Assembly (NCBI RefSeq): GCF_013426975.1
Contig: NZ_JACCPY010000007.1
Span: 62,001 to 126,000, forward strand
DNA from: Sphaerotilus sulfidivorans
GTDB lineage: Bacteria > Pseudomonadota > Gammaproteobacteria > Burkholderiales > Burkholderiaceae_C
Length of the DNA stretch: 64,000 nt
Direction: 5' to 3'
Under the pieces are notes generated by a model that saw only the letters and a list, made by a program, of their open reading frames with translations, had not been told where the DNA came from and did not search any database. Made by a program: the position numbers and the translations under genes. Positions 17,775 through 25,090 of this stretch are shown one piece after another. How positions within the stretch are numbered: position 1 is the first letter of the stretch; every line of letters begins with the position of its first letter.

Positions 17775-20396
17775 ATGAGCAAGTCACTCGTCATCGCCGA
17801 GAAGCCGTCGGTCGCGCAGGACATCGTGCGCGCGCTGACACCCGTGTATGGCAAGTTCGAGAAGCACGACGACCATTTCGAGAACGACCAGTTCGTCGTG
17901 ACCTCGGCCGTCGGTCACCTCGTCGAGATCAAGGCGCCGGAGGAGTTCGACGTCAAGCGCGGCAAGTGGAGCTTCGCGCACCTGCCGGTGCTGCCGCCGC
18001 ACTTCGAGCTGGCGCCGATCGACAAGACCAAGAGCCGCCTGAGCGCGGTGGTCAAGCTGGTCAAGCGCAAGGATGTGACCGCGCTGATCAACGCCTGCGA
18101 CGCGGGCCGCGAGGGCGAGCTGATCTTCCGGCTGATCGAGCAGTACGCGCTGGGCGCCAAGGTCGGCAGCAAGCCGGTGAGCCGGCTGTGGCTGCAGAGC
18201 ATGACGCCGCAGGCCATCCGCGACGGCTTCCAGAAGCTGCGCTCGGATGCCGACATGCGCGGCCTGGCGGACGCGGCGCGCAGCCGCTCCGAGGCCGACT
18301 GGCTGGTGGGCATCAACGGCACCCGCGCGATGACCGCGTTCAACTCGCGCGACGGCGGCTTCTTCCTGACCACCGTCGGGCGGGTGCAGACGCCGACGCT
18401 CTCCATCATGGTCGAGCGCGAGGAGAAGATCCGCAAGCATGTCGCGCGCGACTACTGGGAAGTGCGCGCCGAGTTCGGCGCCGAGGCCGGCGTCTACGAG
18501 GGCAAGTGGTTCGATCCGAAGTTCAGGAAGGACGACGATGCCGAGCGCCGCGCCGACCGCCTGTGGACGCAGGCCGAGGCCGAGGCCATCGCGCAGGCGG
18601 TGCGCTCGCGCAGCGGCACCGTCCGCGAGGAGGCCAAGCCCAGCACCCAGGCCAGCCCGCTGCTGTATGACCTGACGACGCTGCAGCGCGAGGCCAACTC
18701 GCGCTTCGGCTTCTCGGCCAAGACCACGCTGTCGATCGCGCAGGCGCTCTACGAGAAGCACAAGGTGCTGACCTACCCGCGGACCGACGCACGCGCGCTG
18801 CCCGAGGACTATGTGAGCGTGGCGAAGCAGACGCTGGAGATGATCGCCGCCGAGTCGATGCCGGGCCCGCTGCAGGAGCTCTCGCGCCACGCCGGCAAGG
18901 CGCTGGGCGCCGGCTATGTCAAGCCGACGAAGCGCATCTTCGACAACAGCAAGATCTCGGACCACTTCGCGATCATCCCGACGCTGCAGGCCCCGAAGGC
19001 GCTGACCGAGATCGAGGCCAAGCTCTACGACCTGGTGGTCAAGCGCTTCATCGCGGTGTTCTACCCGTCGGCCGAGTTCATGGTCACCACCCGGGTGACG
19101 CAGGTCGAGGCGGCCGGCCAGACGCACCATTTCCAGACCAACGGCAAGGTGCTGGTCAATCCGGGCTGGATGGCGGTCTACGGCAAGGAAGCCGCCGGCG
19201 AGGACGCCAACCTGGTCGCGGTGCGTCCGGGCGAGACGGTGGTGGCCGAGGAGGTGACGCTGTCGGCGCTGCGCACCAAGCCGCCGGCGCGCTACAACGA
19301 ATCGACGCTGCTGAGCGCGATGGAAGGCGCGGGCAAGCTGATCGACGACGAGGAGCTCAAGGCCGCGATGCAGGAGAAGGGCCTGGGCACGCCGGCCACC
19401 CGCGCGGCCATCATCGAAGGCCTGATCACCGAGAAGTACCTGCTGCGCGACGGCCGCGACCTGGTGCCGACCGCCAAGGCCTTCCAGCTGATGACACTGC
19501 TGCGCGGCCTGGCGGTGGAGGACCTGACCAAGCCCGAGCTGACCGGCCAGTGGGAGCAGCAGCTCGCGCAGATGGAGAAGGGGCAGCTCAGCCGCGAGCA
19601 GTTCATGCACGCCATCGCCGACATGGCGCGGCGCATCGTCGTCAAGGCCAAGGAATACGACCGCGACACCATTCCGGGCGACTACGCGACGCTGGCCGCG
19701 CCCTGCCCGAACTGCGGCGGCGTGATCAAGGAGAACTACCGCCGCTTCGCCTGCACCGGCCACGGCCAGGGCGCCGCCGCCGAGGGCCATGAGGCGGGCT
19801 GCGGCTTCTCGATCGGCAAGATTCCCGGCGGGCGCAGCTTCGAGCTGCACGAGGCCGAGACCTTCCTGCGCGAGCACCACATCGGCCCGCTCGAGGGCTT
19901 CCGCTCCAAGGCTGGCTGGCCCTTCACCGCCGAGCTGAAGCTGGTCAACGACGACACCGTGCCCGGCCGCTGGAAGCTGGAGTTCGACTTCGGCGACGAC
20001 GCGCGCAAGGAGGCCGAGGAGGCGGCCGAGCCGGTCGACCTGTCCGGCCAGCCCTCGCTGGGCGCCTGCCCGAAGTGCGGCAGCCCGGTGCACGAGCACG
20101 GCAGCAACTATGTCTGCGAGCGCTCGGTCGGCACCGCCGCGACCTGCGACTTCAAGACCGGCAAGGTCATCCTGCAGCAGACCATCGAGCCGGCGCAGGT
20201 GACGAAGCTGCTGGCCACCGGCAAGACCGACCTGCTCGAGGGCTTCATCTCGAACAAGACCCGCCGCGCCTTCAAGGCCTTCCTGACCTACGACCGCAAG
20301 GAGGGCAAGGTGGTGTTCGAGTTCGAGCCGCGCGCGGCCAAGTTCCCGGCGAAGAAGGCGGCGGGCAAGGTGGCGGCGAAGAAGACGCCGGCCTGA
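17775..20396 (+). CDS. topB: DNA topoisomerase III (type IA)
   Basis: An 873-residue type IA topoisomerase that decatenates DNA and resolves recombination intermediates. The Toprim domain starts SKSLVIAEKPSVAQDIVRAL with the acidic motif DAGREGELIFRLIE. The active-site tyrosine is Tyr334 in LTYPRTDARALPEDY. The C-terminal region has two Cys-rich zinc-ribbon-like segments, CPNCGG near residue 648 and CPKCGSP near residue 763. The protein ends in a Lys/Ala-rich tail (AKKAAGKVAAKKTPA) likely to bind DNA nonspecifically. It is longer than the 650-residue enterobacterial TopB because of this tail and the zinc segments, as is usual in Burkholderiales. Confidence 0.94.
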   Translation: MSKSLVIAEKPSVAQDIVRALTPVYGKFEKHDDHFENDQFVVTSAVGHLVEIKAPEEFDVKRGKWSFAHLPVLPPHFELAPIDKTKSRLSAVVKLVKRKDVTALINACDAGREGELIFRLIEQYALGAKVGSKPVSRLWLQSMTPQAIRDGFQKLRSDADMRGLADAARSRSEADWLVGINGTRAMTAFNSRDGGFFLTTVGRVQTPTLSIMVEREEKIRKHVARDYWEVRAEFGAEAGVYEGKWFDPKFRKDDDAERRADRLWTQAEAEAIAQAVRSRSGTVREEAKPSTQASPLLYDLTTLQREANSRFGFSAKTTLSIAQALYEKHKVLTYPRTDARALPEDYVSVAKQTLEMIAAESMPGPLQELSRHAGKALGAGYVKPTKRIFDNSKISDHFAIIPTLQAPKALTEIEAKLYDLVVKRFIAVFYPSAEFMVTTRVTQVEAAGQTHHFQTNGKVLVNPGWMAVYGKEAAGEDANLVAVRPGETVVAEEVTLSALRTKPPARYNESTLLSAMEGAGKLIDDEELKAAMQEKGLGTPATRAAIIEGLITEKYLLRDGRDLVPTAKAFQLMTLLRGLAVEDLTKPELTGQWEQQLAQMEKGQLSREQFMHAIADMARRIVVKAKEYDRDTIPGDYATLAAPCPNCGGVIKENYRRFACTGHGQGAAAEGHEAGCGFSIGKIPGGRSFELHEAETFLREHHIGPLEGFRSKAGWPFTAELKLVNDDTVPGRWKLEFDFGDDARKEAEEAAEPVDLSGQPSLGACPKCGSPVHEHGSNYVCERSVGTAATCDFKTGKVILQQTIEPAQVTKLLATGKTDLLEGFISNKTRRAFKAFLTYDRKEGKVVFEFEPRAAKFPAKKAAGKVAAKKTPA

Positions 20397-20455
20397 TCCC
20401 GCCGTCGCGGGTTCCACGTAGCCGCACCCGGGCCGCCGCGGCCTAGGCTCGGGGC

Positions 20456-21478
20456 ATGACGCTCGATCTCTTCCTGCGGCTGCTGGCGCTGTTCATCGTC
20501 GGCGGCATCGGCTTCGGTGCGGCCCGCGCCGGGCTGACCGGCGGCGCTGTCGGCCTGCGCGCGCTGTCCAATCTCGCCTTCCTGGTCTTCGTGCCGGCGC
20601 TGCTGTTCCGCTCGATGGCGAAGGTGGATCTGGCGCATCTGCCGTGGACGCTGCTGCTGGCCTTCTTCGCGCCGCTGCTGCTCTGGAGCCTGCTGGTGCG
20701 GCTGGGCGTCGCCCGGCGCGACCGCGACGATGCGCGGGCCTTGCAGGACGGCCCGGCCGCGTCGGCGGTCAGCGCGGTGACCGCCAGCTTCGGCAACACG
20801 GTGCAGGTCGGCCTGCCGTTCGCCGCGGCGATGTTCGGCGAGGCCGGGCTGCAGCTGCACATCGCCATCGTCAGCCTGCATGCGCTGGTGCTGCTGAGCG
20901 CGCAGACGGTGCTGGCCGAGATCGCGCTGGCGCGGGCCGCGGCGCGGGCGGCCGGCGCGGCCCGGCCGCCGCTCGGCGCGATGCTGCTGACCATCCTGCG
21001 CCAGTCGCTGATCCATCCGGTCACGCTGCCGGTGCTCGCCGGCCTGGGCTGGAACGCGCTGGGCCTGCCGCTGCCGCGGCTGCTCGACGAGGTCAGCGGC
21101 ATGCTGGCGCAGGCGGGCGTGCCGCTGTGCCTGGCGCTGATCGGGGTGTCGCTGGCGCAGTACGGCCTGGGCGAGCGCTGGCGCCGCTCGGCCGCGATCG
21201 CGGCGATGAAGCTGCTGCTGCTGCCGGCGCTGGTGGCGGCCTCGGCGGTGCTGGTGTTCCGGCTCGACGGGCTGGCGCTGTCGGTGCTGGTGCTGGCGGC
21301 AGCGCTGCCGACCGGCAGCAACGCGATGCTGTTCGCGCAGCGCTATCAGGTTCGCGAGGCCGAGGCCAGCACGGTGATCGTGCTGTCGACCGCCGGTTTC
21401 ATGCTGAGCGCGCCGCTGTGGCTGACGCTGCTCGAGCTGTGGGGCCGCAGCGGCTTCAGCGCAGCGGCTGCGGGTTGA
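20456..21478 (+). CDS. AEC-family (auxin efflux carrier-like) transporter
   Basis: A 340-residue inner-membrane carrier with about ten hydrophobic helices in two five-helix halves. The family's first block is visible as LSNLAFLVFVPALLFRSMAK. SAVTASFGNTVQVGLPFAAA carries the conserved FGN...GLP element, and ALPTGSNAMLFAQRY ends the second half. Bacterial AEC members export or exchange organic acids such as malate; the substrate is not evident. It overlaps the convergent PIN-domain gene by 23 bases. Confidence 0.85.
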   Translation: MTLDLFLRLLALFIVGGIGFGAARAGLTGGAVGLRALSNLAFLVFVPALLFRSMAKVDLAHLPWTLLLAFFAPLLLWSLLVRLGVARRDRDDARALQDGPAASAVSAVTASFGNTVQVGLPFAAAMFGEAGLQLHIAIVSLHALVLLSAQTVLAEIALARAAARAAGAARPPLGAMLLTILRQSLIHPVTLPVLAGLGWNALGLPLPRLLDEVSGMLAQAGVPLCLALIGVSLAQYGLGERWRRSAAIAAMKLLLLPALVAASAVLVFRLDGLALSVLVLAAALPTGSNAMLFAQRYQVREAEASTVIVLSTAGFMLSAPLWLTLLELWGRSGFSAAAAG

Positions 21479-22061
21479 TCGGGCTGTCGCGCAGCATCAG
21501 CAGGAACGGCTCGAGCGCCATCACCGGAAAGGGCAGGGTGGTGCCGCGCGCGGTCAGCAGCGCCGCATCCGCGCTCACCAGCACATGGGCGCGCCCGGCC
21601 AGGGCCAGCTGCACGAACGGCAGCATCAGCGGCTGGCTGGCATCGGGCGGCATCACGCCGGGGGCCCGCACCTTCAGCGCATGGGGCAGGAACTCGCCCA
21701 GCAGCGTCTGCTGCTCATGCGGGGTGAAGCCGAACTCCGGCCGGGCCAGGGCCTGCATCAGGTCGATCAGCGTGGCCCGGCACAGCATCGGCCGGCAGTA
21801 GCCGTGGCGCCAGGCCCGGCGCAGCCGCGTCGACTGGCTGCCCCCGAAGACCAGGGCCGAGACGATGACCGCGGTGTCGATCACCACCCGGGGCGGACGC
21901 GAGCCGCCGCTGCAGGTCGATTCGGGACCGCAGGAGAGGGTGATGAAGGACGATTCATCCGGGGATCCCGGGTTGGGGCCCGATCCAGGCAGTGTCGGCA
22001 TCGTCTCGAAAATGCGGCTCAGGGAGCGCAGATCATCGCGGTACCGCTGCCATGTCGCCAT
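21456..22061 (-). CDS. PIN-domain protein, putative toxin-type ribonuclease
   Basis: A 201-residue protein. After an unusual 60-residue N-terminal extension, the PIN fold begins RPPRVVIDTAVIVSALVFGG, close to the DTNVLVSAL signature of PIN-family toxins but with Ala for Asn. LARPEFGFT and HVLVSADAALL match the later PIN blocks, keeping an Asp near the end, although LIDLMQAL has Asp where Glu is usual. PIN toxins cleave RNA using a Mg-binding acidic cluster. No antitoxin gene is adjacent. The start is uncertain: ATG 22061 is the best upstream candidate and no better ribosome binding site is visible nearer the domain. Confidence 0.7.
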   Translation of the reverse strand: MATWQRYRDDLRSLSRIFETMPTLPGSGPNPGSPDESSFITLSCGPESTCSGGSRPPRVVIDTAVIVSALVFGGSQSTRLRRAWRHGYCRPMLCRATLIDLMQALARPEFGFTPHEQQTLLGEFLPHALKVRAPGVMPPDASQPLMLPFVQLALAGRAHVLVSADAALLTARGTTLPFPVMALEPFLLMLRDSPINPQPLR

Positions 22062-22148
22062 CCCCGGATCGTCTGCGGCGTGCGTTAGTTCGCGACTTCC
22101 CCCGGGTTTGTCCCCGGCCTGCTTATCAGTTAGCTGTAAGCCAAGGCC

Positions 22149-22161
22149 AACAAAGTTTGTT
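22149..22161. promoter_or_regulatory. 13-base perfect palindrome upstream of the symporter operon
   Basis: AACAAA-G-TTTGTT lies in the gap of about 213 bases between the divergent PIN gene and the DUF4212/symporter operon, 114 bases before the DUF4212 ATG. It stands out in an otherwise G+C-rich stretch and has the look of a regulator half-site pair. No promoter hexamers could be assigned with confidence. Confidence 0.3.
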
Positions 22162-22274
22162 TCGACATGTTGATGGGGATCATTGGCGAACTGCACGGGC
22201 AGCGGTTCGGCACTCCACGTGTCCTCTTCCGTCGGCCCCAGGGTCCGGCGGCTCAATGGAGAAAGGAGACAACA

Positions 22275-22526
22275 ATGGACAACAGCAACGGCTACTGGAA
22301 TGCCACGCTCGGTCTGCTCGGGCGAATACTGGTGATCTGGTTCCTGGTGTCGTTCGGGGCAGGCATCCTGTTCGCGGACGCGCTCAACGGCATCCATCTC
22401 GGCGGCTATCCGCTCGGATTCTGGTTCGCTCACCAGGGATCGATCTACGTCTTCATCGCGCTGATCTTCTACTACGCGAAGAAGATGGGCGACATCGACC
22501 GCCAGTTCGACGTGCACGAGGACTGA
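22275..22526 (+). CDS. DUF4212 protein, small subunit of a sodium:solute symporter
   Basis: An 83-residue membrane protein with two helices, RILVIWFLVSFGAGILFAD and GSIYVFIALIFYYAKKM. YWNATLGLLG at the start and FWFAHQGSIYVFI are the DUF4212 signatures. This family accompanies large solute:sodium symporters of the acetate/VC_2705 type and is thought to be a symporter subunit. ATG 22275 is chosen because AAGGAG lies seven bases upstream. It is separated by seven bases from the symporter gene, so both come from one message. Confidence 0.9.
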   Translation: MDNSNGYWNATLGLLGRILVIWFLVSFGAGILFADALNGIHLGGYPLGFWFAHQGSIYVFIALIFYYAKKMGDIDRQFDVHED

Positions 22527-22533
22527 GGCCATC

Positions 22534-24342
22534 ATGGATCTTCAAACCACCATTTACGTCGTGGTCGGTCTGAGCTTCGCGCTCTACATCGGCATCGCGA
22601 TCTGGGCCCGTGCGGGCTCGACCTCGGAGTTCTACGCCGCCGGCGGCGCCATCGGCCCGAAGATGAACGGCATGGCCACCGCAGCCGACTGGATGAGCGC
22701 CGCGTCGTTCATCTCGATGGCCGGCCTGATCGCCAACATGGGCTACGGCGGCGGCCTGTTCCTGATGGGCTGGACCGGCGGCTATGTCCTGCTGGCGATG
22801 CTGCTGGCGCCCTACCTGCGCAAGTTCGGCAAGTTCACCGTGCCCCAGTTCATCGGCGACCGCTTCTACTCGAAGTCGGCGTCGACGCTGGCGGTGATCT
22901 GCCTGCTGACCGCTTCGACCACCTACATCATCGGCCAGATGACGGGCGTGGGCGTGGCGTTCTCGCGCTTCCTGAACGTGTCCAGCGACACTGGCATCTA
23001 CATCGGCCAGGCCATCGTGTTCCTGTACGCGGTGTTCGGCGGCATGAAGGGCATCACCTACACCCAGGTGGCGCAGTACATCGTGCTGATCTTCGCCTAC
23101 ACGATCCCGGCGGTATTCATCTCGCTGCAGCTGACCGGCAACTTCCTGCCGCAGCTGGGCCTGGGCGGCACCTTCAGCGGCACCGACATGTCGCTGCTGG
23201 CCAAGCTCGACCAGGTCGTCACCGACCTCGGCTTCGGCAAGTACACCACCTCGGTGCCGAACGACAGCATGCTGAACATGTTCATGTACACGCTGTCGCT
23301 GATGATCGGCACCGCCGGTCTGCCGCACGTGATCATGCGCTTCTTCACCGTTCCGTCGGTGAAGGATGCACGCTCGTCGGCGGGCTGGGCGCTGATCTTC
23401 ATCGCCATCCTGTACACCACCGCTCCGGCCGTGGCCGCGATGGCCAAGCTGAACCTGCACGCCACCGTCAACACCGCCGTCAAGGCCGGTGGCGACCTGT
23501 ACGCGCCGGATGCCAGCCTGAAGGCCGAGGATCGTCCTGACTGGATGAAGCGCTGGGAAAAGACCGGCCTGCTGAAGTTCGAGGACAAGAACGGCGACGG
23601 CCGCATCCAGTACTACAACGACAAGACCAAGAATGCCGACGCCAAGGCCAAGGCCGAAGCCGCCGGCTGGAAGGGCAACGAGCTGACCGTCAACCCGGAC
23701 ATCATGGTGATGGCCAACCCCGAGATCGCGCTGCTGCCCAACTGGGTGATCGCGCTGGTCGCGGCGGGTGGTCTGGCTGCCGCGCTGTCCACCGCTGCGG
23801 GTCTGCTGATGGCGATCTCCTCGGCCGTGTCGCATGACCTGGTCAAGGGCGTGTTCGCGCCGAACATCAGCGAGAAGAACGAGCTGCTGGTCGGCAAGGT
23901 CGCGATGGCCGTGGCGATCGTGATCTCGGGCTGGCTGGGCCTGAACCCGCCCGGCTTCGCCGCTGGCACGGTCGCGCTGGCCTTCGGCATCGCCGCTTCC
24001 TCGCTGTTCCCGGCGATCATGATGGGCATCTTCTCCAAGAAGATGAACAAGGAAGGCGCGATGGCCGGCATGCTGGCGGGTCTGCTGGTGACGCTGTTCT
24101 ATGTGTTCGCACACAAGGGCATCTTCTTCGTCAAGGGCACGGAGTACGTCGACGCCATCGGTGGCCCGAACAGCTTCTTCGGCATCACGCCGGAAGCCAT
24201 CGGTGCGGTCGGTGCGATGGTGAACTTCCTGGTCGCCTTCCTGGTCGACAAGGTCACCAAGGAGCCGCCGGCCCACATCCAGGCCATGGTCGAGGCGGTG
24301 CGCATCCCGCGCGGCTCGAAGCTGGTCGATGGTGCCCACTGA
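22534..24342 (+). CDS. Sodium:solute symporter family protein (acetate/organic-acid type)
   Basis: A 602-residue SSS-family permease with about 13 helices. Family blocks are FYAAGGAIGPKMNGMATAAD, SFISMAGLIANMGYGG, GLPHVIMRFFTVPSVKDARS and GGLAAALSTAAGLLMAISSA. It carries a soluble insertion (residues about 320-385, with EDKNGDGRIQYYND) typical of the large VC_2705-like members that pair with DUF4212. It most likely imports a small carboxylate such as acetate with sodium. The downstream CbrA-type kinase and CBS/DUF294 protein are frequent companions and suggest regulation by substrate or energy state. Confidence 0.9.
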   Translation: MDLQTTIYVVVGLSFALYIGIAIWARAGSTSEFYAAGGAIGPKMNGMATAADWMSAASFISMAGLIANMGYGGGLFLMGWTGGYVLLAMLLAPYLRKFGKFTVPQFIGDRFYSKSASTLAVICLLTASTTYIIGQMTGVGVAFSRFLNVSSDTGIYIGQAIVFLYAVFGGMKGITYTQVAQYIVLIFAYTIPAVFISLQLTGNFLPQLGLGGTFSGTDMSLLAKLDQVVTDLGFGKYTTSVPNDSMLNMFMYTLSLMIGTAGLPHVIMRFFTVPSVKDARSSAGWALIFIAILYTTAPAVAAMAKLNLHATVNTAVKAGGDLYAPDASLKAEDRPDWMKRWEKTGLLKFEDKNGDGRIQYYNDKTKNADAKAKAEAAGWKGNELTVNPDIMVMANPEIALLPNWVIALVAAGGLAAALSTAAGLLMAISSAVSHDLVKGVFAPNISEKNELLVGKVAMAVAIVISGWLGLNPPGFAAGTVALAFGIAASSLFPAIMMGIFSKKMNKEGAMAGMLAGLLVTLFYVFAHKGIFFVKGTEYVDAIGGPNSFFGITPEAIGAVGAMVNFLVAFLVDKVTKEPPAHIQAMVEAVRIPRGSKLVDGAH

Positions 24343-24370
24343 TCGGCTGATTTCCTGATCGCCTGATCGA

Positions 24371-24405
24371 GGCCCTGCCTGCGCGAGCGGGCGGGGCCTT
24401 CTTCC
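24371..24405 (+). terminator. Hairpin terminator after the symporter gene
   Basis: GGCCCTGCC and GGGCGGGGCC pair into a G+C-rich stem with a loop around GCGCGAGC, followed by TTCTTCC. It lies 28 bases after the symporter stop and before the next gene's ribosome binding site. The T tract is interrupted, so it may attenuate transcription and not fully stop it. Confidence 0.65.
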
Positions 24406-24420
24406 TGAAGGAGCTCACTC

Positions 24421-24810
24421 ATGGTGTTCGACGTCTCGGTCGCGCTGACCTGGATCCTGTTTCTCGCGCTGTTCCCGATGGCGTATTTCTGGCTGCGCCG
24501 CGCCTGGCGCATCGGGGTGAAGCGGGATTTCTCCGAGGTGGCCCTCAAGCGCGGGGAACCGCCGGCGGACGCCTCGCGATGGGCGCCGTACGAGCTGATG
24601 ATCAACCTGCTCGCCGGGGTGATCGTGGTCTACGTGATCGTGTCGGTCGTGCTGGGACTGCTCGATTTCGAGACCTGGAACGCGGTTGCCGGCACCACCA
24701 TCTGGTGCAAGTTCTTCGCCAGCTTCGCGCTCGGCCGCCAGGCTCACGGCCTGGGCGCTCGCCAGGCTGCGGACAAGGCCGCGACCACGGTGCGCACGCA
24801 GCGGAGCTGA
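24421..24810 (+). CDS. Hypothetical inner-membrane protein
   Basis: A 129-residue protein with two membrane helices, VALTWILFLALFPMAYFWL near the start and LLAGVIVVYVIVSVVLGLL in the middle. A third, weaker segment lies around TTIWCKFFASFALG. I do not recognise the family. AAGGAG precedes the ATG by eight bases. It lies between the symporter and the sensor-kinase operon in the same direction, so a role in the same transport system is possible but unproven. Confidence 0.7.
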   Translation: MVFDVSVALTWILFLALFPMAYFWLRRAWRIGVKRDFSEVALKRGEPPADASRWAPYELMINLLAGVIVVYVIVSVVLGLLDFETWNAVAGTTIWCKFFASFALGRQAHGLGARQAADKAATTVRTQRS

Positions 24811-24848
24811 GCTGAGCGCGATGGGTGCCCGCGGCACCAGAGCATGAA

Positions 24849-25076
24849 ATGACCGGGGACATGACCGGACGGCCAGGGCGGCGGCTGGGCGCGGTCTTCG
24901 TGGCGGGCGGGCTGCTGCTGAACTTTCCGCTGCTGCTGCTGTGGGACGTGCCGCTGCAGGTGGCCGGGCTGCCGCTGCTGCCGCTGGCGCTGTTCCTGCT
25001 CTGGGGCATCCTGATCGGGCTGCTGGCCTGGCTGCTCGAAGGCGCCGGCACAGGCAATCCTGCCGATTCGCCCTGA
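24849..25076 (+). CDS. Small hydrophobic membrane protein
   Basis: A 75-residue protein that is nearly all membrane: helix 1 is LGAVFVAGGLLLNFPLLLLW and helix 2 PLLPLALFLLWGILIGLLAW. Small two-helix proteins of this kind often precede symporter-type histidine kinases; no family name can be given with certainty. Possible starts are GTG 24825, ATG 24849 and ATG 24861 (the last preceded by GGGGA). The gene ends 14 bases before the kinase start, so it is probably cotranscribed and may be an accessory part of that sensor. Confidence 0.6.
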   Translation: MTGDMTGRPGRRLGAVFVAGGLLLNFPLLLLWDVPLQVAGLPLLPLALFLLWGILIGLLAWLLEGAGTGNPADSP

Positions 25077-25090
25077 CCTGTCTGCCCGTC

